This document shows, piece by piece, positions 15,022 to 18,089 of a DNA stretch of 18,089 nt (the first letter of the stretch is position 1; every line of letters starts with the position of its first letter). The stretch comes from Fen-999 sp035654135 (GTDB lineage: Bacteria; Pseudomonadota; Gammaproteobacteria; Burkholderiales; Rhodocyclaceae), in assembly GCA_035654135.1 (NCBI GenBank), contig DASRXN010000113.1, positions 1 to 18,089 on the forward strand, given 5' to 3'. The notes under the pieces are model-generated. The model did no database searches and was not told where the DNA came from. It was given only the letters and a program-made list of their open reading frames with translations. A program made the translations under genes and the position numbers.

Positions 15022-15526
15022 TGCTCTCCTCCAGTTCCCGCAGCACGCGGAAGAGTTCCCGGAAGGCGCGCGGCGGCTTGCCGGCCGCCGCTTCCTTGAG
15101 GGCGTTGCGGCGCAACTGGCGCAGATGCTGAAAGTCAGCCGTGACATGACGCTGGGCAATTTCGTCGAGCACGGCTTCGTCTTCGAGTAACCGTTGGCGC
15201 AGGCGTTCCAATGCGTGCTGGCGGGCGTTGGCCGCCGCCGAGACGCCGTTGATCTCGTCCAGCGCCGCCTGGATCGGCGCCGGATCGGCGCTGCGCATCA
15301 GGCGGCCGATGTACTGGAGCTGCCGCCGCTTCGCCTCGTGCTTGGTGAGTCGCTGGGCTTCCTTGACGGCTTCGCGCAGTTCGTCGGGCATTTCAATCTT
15401 CGCCAGGCGGTCGGATTTCAGCGCTACCAGTTGCGCACCCAAGTCCTGCAGCGCGTCCATTTCGCGCTTGATCTGCGACTTGCTGGGGCGGTCGTAAAGT
15501 GGGTCGTCGGGTTGCACGGGTATCAT
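15014..15526 (-). CDS. darP: Ribosome-associated protein YjgA / DarP (DUF615)
   Basis: This is a small, highly charged helical protein of the DUF615 family, whose E. coli member associates with the 50S ribosomal subunit and helps its assembly. From the ATG at 15526 it has 170 residues (E. coli 183). Family blocks are clear: SKSQIKREM near the N-terminus, KRRQLQYIGRLMR in the middle, and GKPPRAFRELFRVLREL at the C-terminus. An upstream in-frame ATG at 15556 would overlap pmbA and adds residues without family similarity, so I prefer 15526, although its Shine-Dalgarno (GGAGAG) is further away than usual. It is divergent from pmbA by 28 bp, the same arrangement as in E. coli, and overlaps mogA by 8 nt. 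Confidence 0.94.
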   Translation of the reverse strand: MIPVQPDDPLYDRPSKSQIKREMDALQDLGAQLVALKSDRLAKIEMPDELREAVKEAQRLTKHEAKRRQLQYIGRLMRSADPAPIQAALDEINGVSAAANARQHALERLRQRLLEDEAVLDEIAQRHVTADFQHLRQLRRNALKEAAAGKPPRAFRELFRVLRELEESND

Positions 15527-15554
15527 TGTATCTTTGACAGCTCTCCATATTCCC

Positions 15555-16895
15555 ATGTCCGGACAGGAATTCAGCTATAGCCGCAACCGCCTGACGGCGC
15601 TGGCGCAGCAGGTGCTCGACGACGCGCGCCATCTCGGCGCCACCGCTTGTGAAACCGATGTTTCCGAGGGCTTCGGTCAGTCGGTGACCGTGCGCCGGCA
15701 GGAAGTCGAGACCATCGAGTACAACCGTGACAAGGGCATCGGCGTCACCGTCTATCTCGGTCAGCGCCGCGGCCATGCCTCGACATCCGACTTCTCTGGC
15801 GAGGCGGTGCGCAGTACCGTCGAGGCGGCATTGTCGATCGCCCGTTTCACGGCCGAGGACGCGTGCGCCGGCCTGCCCGAAGCGGAACTGCTGGCGCGCG
15901 ATATCCGGGACCCCGATCTCTATTACCCCTGGAACATCGCGGTGGAAGAGGCCATCGAAGTCGCTCGCCGCTGCGAGCAGGCCGCTTTCAATGTCAGTCC
16001 GCGGATCACCAACACCGAGGGTGCCAGCATCTCGATTCAGCAGTCTCATTTCGTCTCCGCCAACAGCCTGGGCTTCATGGGCGGTTACGCCAGTTCGCGC
16101 CACTACATCTCCTGTTCGGCGATTGCCGGCGAGGGGGACGACATGCAGCGCGACGACTGGTATTCCGGCCAGCGCGATCCACGCGACCTTGCCGCGCCGG
16201 AAGCCATCGGCGACTATGCCGCGCGCCGGACGCTGGCCCGCCTGGGCGCGAAGAAGCTCAAGACCCGCAAGGTGCCGGTGCTGCTCGATGCGCCGCTGGC
16301 CGCCGGGCTGATCGGCAGCTTCGTCCACGCCGCCAGCGGCGGGGCGCTCTACCGCAAGACATCCTTCCTGCTCGATGCCCTCGGCAAGCGCATCTTTCCG
16401 GAGTTCGTGCGCATCGCCGAGCGGCCGCACCTACCCAAGGGCCTGGCCTCCAGCCCTTTCGATGACGACGGCGTGGCGACGCTTGACCGCGAAGTGGTCG
16501 AGGACGGCGTGCTGCAAGGCTACTTCCTCTCCACCTATTCGGCGCGCAAACTCGGCATGGCAACGACGGGCAATGCCGGCGGCAGCCACAACCTGCTGGT
16601 CGAGCCGGGGCTGCTCGATTTCGCCGGCATGCTGCGGGAACTGGGCACGGGGCTGTTGGTGACCGAGGTCCTTGGTCACGGCATCAATTACGTGAACGGC
16701 GATTACTCGCGCGGTGCGGCCGGCTTCTGGGTCGAGAAGGGCGAGATCGCCTATCCGGTGCACGAAATCACCATCGCCGGCAACCTCAAGGACATGTTCC
16801 ACGGCATTGTCGCCATCGGCAATGACGCTGTCGTGCGCGGTTCCAAGCAATGCGGTTCCATCCTCATCGACCGCATGACGGTTGCGGGCAACTGA
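15555..16895 (+). CDS. pmbA: PmbA / TldE, metalloprotease complex subunit
   Basis: This is the non-metal-binding partner of TldD. In E. coli the TldD/TldE heterodimer degrades unfolded peptides, matures microcin B17 and turns over the CcdA antitoxin. The 446 residues match E. coli PmbA (450). The C-terminal signature NGDYSRGAAGFWVEKGEI (Asp383 in GDYSRG) and EITIAGNLKDMF are diagnostic. No HExxxH zinc motif is present, as expected for TldE and unlike TldD. The ATG at 15555 is chosen over a TTG at 15534 because the extension adds only seven non-conserved residues; no good Shine-Dalgarno is visible for either. tldD is not in this window, as is common since the two genes are usually unlinked. 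Confidence 0.96.
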   Translation: MSGQEFSYSRNRLTALAQQVLDDARHLGATACETDVSEGFGQSVTVRRQEVETIEYNRDKGIGVTVYLGQRRGHASTSDFSGEAVRSTVEAALSIARFTAEDACAGLPEAELLARDIRDPDLYYPWNIAVEEAIEVARRCEQAAFNVSPRITNTEGASISIQQSHFVSANSLGFMGGYASSRHYISCSAIAGEGDDMQRDDWYSGQRDPRDLAAPEAIGDYAARRTLARLGAKKLKTRKVPVLLDAPLAAGLIGSFVHAASGGALYRKTSFLLDALGKRIFPEFVRIAERPHLPKGLASSPFDDDGVATLDREVVEDGVLQGYFLSTYSARKLGMATTGNAGGSHNLLVEPGLLDFAGMLRELGTGLLVTEVLGHGINYVNGDYSRGAAGFWVEKGEIAYPVHEITIAGNLKDMFHGIVAIGNDAVVRGSKQCGSILIDRMTVAGN

Positions 16896-16911
16896 TTGCG
16901 GTTTACCGCAA
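16896..16911. promoter_or_regulatory. 16-bp inverted repeat directly after pmbA
   Basis: TTGCGGT-TT-ACCGCAA is a perfect inverted repeat with 7-bp arms and a 2-base centre, starting at the base after the pmbA stop. As RNA it would fold with a 6-bp stem and a 4-base loop. There is no following T-run, so a strong intrinsic terminator is unlikely. It could be a weak terminator or a protein-binding operator for the downstream TRAP gene. Confidence 0.45.
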
Positions 16912-16950
16912 CATTCCTGTTGCCGATGGAGGTGTAGTATCGTCGGCACG

Positions 16951-16968
16951 CGACGGCAGCCCGTCGCC
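16951..16968 (+). other. Hairpin in the leader of the TRAP binding-protein gene
   Basis: GCGACGG-CAGC-CCGTCGC forms a perfect 7-bp GC-rich stem with a 4-base loop, ending 29 nt before the ATG at 16998 and 17 nt before its Shine-Dalgarno. It could affect mRNA stability or be part of an attenuator; no T-run follows. Confidence 0.45.
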
Positions 16969-16985
16969 AACCAATGAGAATCAAA

Positions 16986-16991
16986 AAGGAG
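16986..16991 (+). promoter_or_regulatory. Shine-Dalgarno of the TRAP binding-protein gene
   Basis: AAGGAG lies 6 nt before the ATG at 16998. It decides this start over the in-frame ATG at 16974 and puts the twin-arginine motif at the N-terminus. Confidence 0.85.
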
Positions 16992-16997
16992 ACGAGA

Positions 16998-18080
16998 ATG
17001 GAACGACGCAAGTTCTTGCAACACGCCGGCCTGACCGGCATCCTGGCCGCCGGCGTGGCGCCGGCGATTGCCGCCGAACTGCCGAGCATCAAGTGGCGCC
17101 TGACCTCCAGCTTCCCGAAGAGCCTTGACACCATCTACGGCGGTGCTGAGGTGTTATCCAAGCGCCTCGCCGCCATGACCGGCGGCAAGTTCCAGGTGCA
17201 GGTGTTCGCCAGCGGCGAAATCGCTCCCGGCCCGCAGGCGCTGGACGTGACCCAGAACGGCACGGTCGAGTGCTGCCATACATGCTCCTACTACTTCGTC
17301 GGCAAGGACCGCACCTTCGCCTTCGGTACTTCGATTCCCTTCGGCATGAATTGCCGGCAGATGAATGCCTGGATCTACTACGGTGGTGGCCAGAAGTTGC
17401 TCGACGACTTCTACAGCAACTACAACATCATTTCCCTGGCCGGCGGCAATACCGGCGTGCAGATGGGCGGCTGGTTCCGCAAGGAAATCAACACGGTGGC
17501 GGACTGCAAGGGCGTCAAGATGCGCATCGCTGGCCTCGGCGGCGCCGTCTGGACGCCGCTGGGCATGGTGACGCAGCAGATTCCGGGTTCGGACATCTAT
17601 CCGGCACTGGAAAAGGGCACCATCGATGCCGCCGAATGGGTCGGTCCATATGACGACGAGAAACTGGGCTTCCACAAGGTGGCCAAGAACTACTACTTTC
17701 CGGGCTGGTGGGAACCGGGTCCGGTAATCCACTTCTTCATCAACAAGGACGCCTGGGCCAAGCTGCCGAAGGAATATCAGGAGGCCTTCCAGGCTGCCGC
17801 GTACGAAGCCAATGTGACGATGATGGCCGAGTACGACCACAAGAATCCGATCGCGCTACGTAGCCTGGTTCAGCAAGGGGTCAAGCTGAAGAGCTATTCC
17901 AACGAGATCATGGATGCCGCCTACAAGTCTGCCCTCGATCTCTACGCCGACGAGTCGGCCAAGAATCCGCACTTCAAGAAGATCTACACCGAGTACCTCA
18001 AGTACCAGAAGACGCAGAACCAGTGGTTCAGCGTCGCGGAACTGAGGATGGATCAGTTCCTGCAGCAGCACATCAAGTAG
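16998..18080 (+). CDS. dctP: TRAP transporter substrate-binding protein, DctP/TakP-like, with Tat-type signal
   Basis: This is the periplasmic binding protein of a tripartite ATP-independent (TRAP) transporter, 360 residues. The N-terminus ERRKFLQHAG followed by a hydrophobic stretch and APAIAA-E is a twin-arginine-type signal peptide with likely cleavage after residue 26. The mature part starts with WRLTSSFPKSLDTIYGGAE, typical of the 2-oxoacid-binding TakP-like branch. Further family landmarks are VQMGGWFRKEI (154-164), KGVKMRIAGLGG with the carboxylate-binding Arg176, EWVGPYDDEKLGF (213-225) and YYFPGWWEPGP (232-242). The ligand is probably a small organic or keto acid, inferred from family only. 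The gene is complete, with the stop at 18078-18080 and 9 nt of sequence after it. Genes for the DctQ/DctM membrane subunits are not in the window and may follow. Confidence 0.95.
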   Translation: MERRKFLQHAGLTGILAAGVAPAIAAELPSIKWRLTSSFPKSLDTIYGGAEVLSKRLAAMTGGKFQVQVFASGEIAPGPQALDVTQNGTVECCHTCSYYFVGKDRTFAFGTSIPFGMNCRQMNAWIYYGGGQKLLDDFYSNYNIISLAGGNTGVQMGGWFRKEINTVADCKGVKMRIAGLGGAVWTPLGMVTQQIPGSDIYPALEKGTIDAAEWVGPYDDEKLGFHKVAKNYYFPGWWEPGPVIHFFINKDAWAKLPKEYQEAFQAAAYEANVTMMAEYDHKNPIALRSLVQQGVKLKSYSNEIMDAAYKSALDLYADESAKNPHFKKIYTEYLKYQKTQNQWFSVAELRMDQFLQQHIK

Positions 18081-18089
18081 GCAGTACAG

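Noticed and set aside
15022..15159. N-terminal extension of mogA
   Set aside because: It re-reads the end of yjgA in another frame; a strong Shine-Dalgarno precedes the ATG at 15021.
15534..15539. Perfect TTGACA -35 box upstream of pmbA
   Set aside because: A -10 at 16-18 bp spacing would fall inside the pmbA start, and no -10-like sequence is there.
15393..16430. Minus-strand 345-codon frame across yjgA and pmbA
   Set aside because: It overlaps two well-recognised genes in other frames and has no family features.

Overview
The window is a GC-rich, densely packed stretch of bacterial chromosome. Protein signatures and gene order (a glycogen operon with GH57 enzymes, divergent yjgA/pmbA, a TakP-like TRAP binding protein, lysine/alanine-rich tails) suggest a betaproteobacterium, most likely of the Rhodocyclales (Dechloromonas / Accumulibacter / Azoarcus type). 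That placement is inference from overall resemblance; no rRNA or other taxonomic marker is present. I see no mobile element, tRNA, rRNA or CRISPR array, and no gene-free stretch longer than about 110 bases.

Region 1 (1-9282) is a glycogen / alpha-glucan locus. On the minus strand, reading from 7066 down to 1, four tightly spaced genes look like one operon: glgC (ADP-glucose pyrophosphorylase), a GH57 amylase-like glycosidase, a second GH57 protein of the 4-alpha-glucanotransferase type (overlapping the first by 4 nt), and glgP (alpha-glucan phosphorylase), which runs off the left edge. glgB (GH13 branching enzyme) is divergent from glgC across only 35 bp. Together they make ADP-glucose, branch the polymer, and break it down to glucose-1-phosphate and short glucans. 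Glycogen synthase (glgA) and a GH13 debranching enzyme (glgX) are not in the window. The strangest feature is in glgP: a 52-codon in-frame tandem duplication that repeats the PLP-lysine motif exactly at the window edge.

Region 2 (9288-11439) is a minus-strand group: a small histone-H1-like/DUF2934 protein, glucokinase (glk, GTG start) and thymidylate synthase (thyA). thyA and glk overlap (GTGA) and are probably cotranscribed. Glk would phosphorylate glucose released by the glycogen-degrading enzymes.

Region 3 (11486-14467, plus strand) holds an M17 leucyl aminopeptidase with a GTG start, preceded by a perfect TATAAT box, and then a 496-residue protein of unknown function with a PilZ-like C-terminus.

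Region 4 (14464-16895) has mogA and yjgA (darP) overlapping on the minus strand, with pmbA (tldE) divergent on the plus strand. The yjgA/pmbA divergent pair is also found in E. coli.

Region 5 (16896-18089) has a short leader with two small inverted repeats, then a TRAP-type substrate-binding protein with a Tat-like signal peptide. Its membrane partners, if linked, lie beyond the right edge.

Most of the window is well-known housekeeping and carbon-storage metabolism. The items that deserve checking are the glgP duplication, the unassigned GH57 enzyme, the PilZ-like protein and the H1-like small protein.
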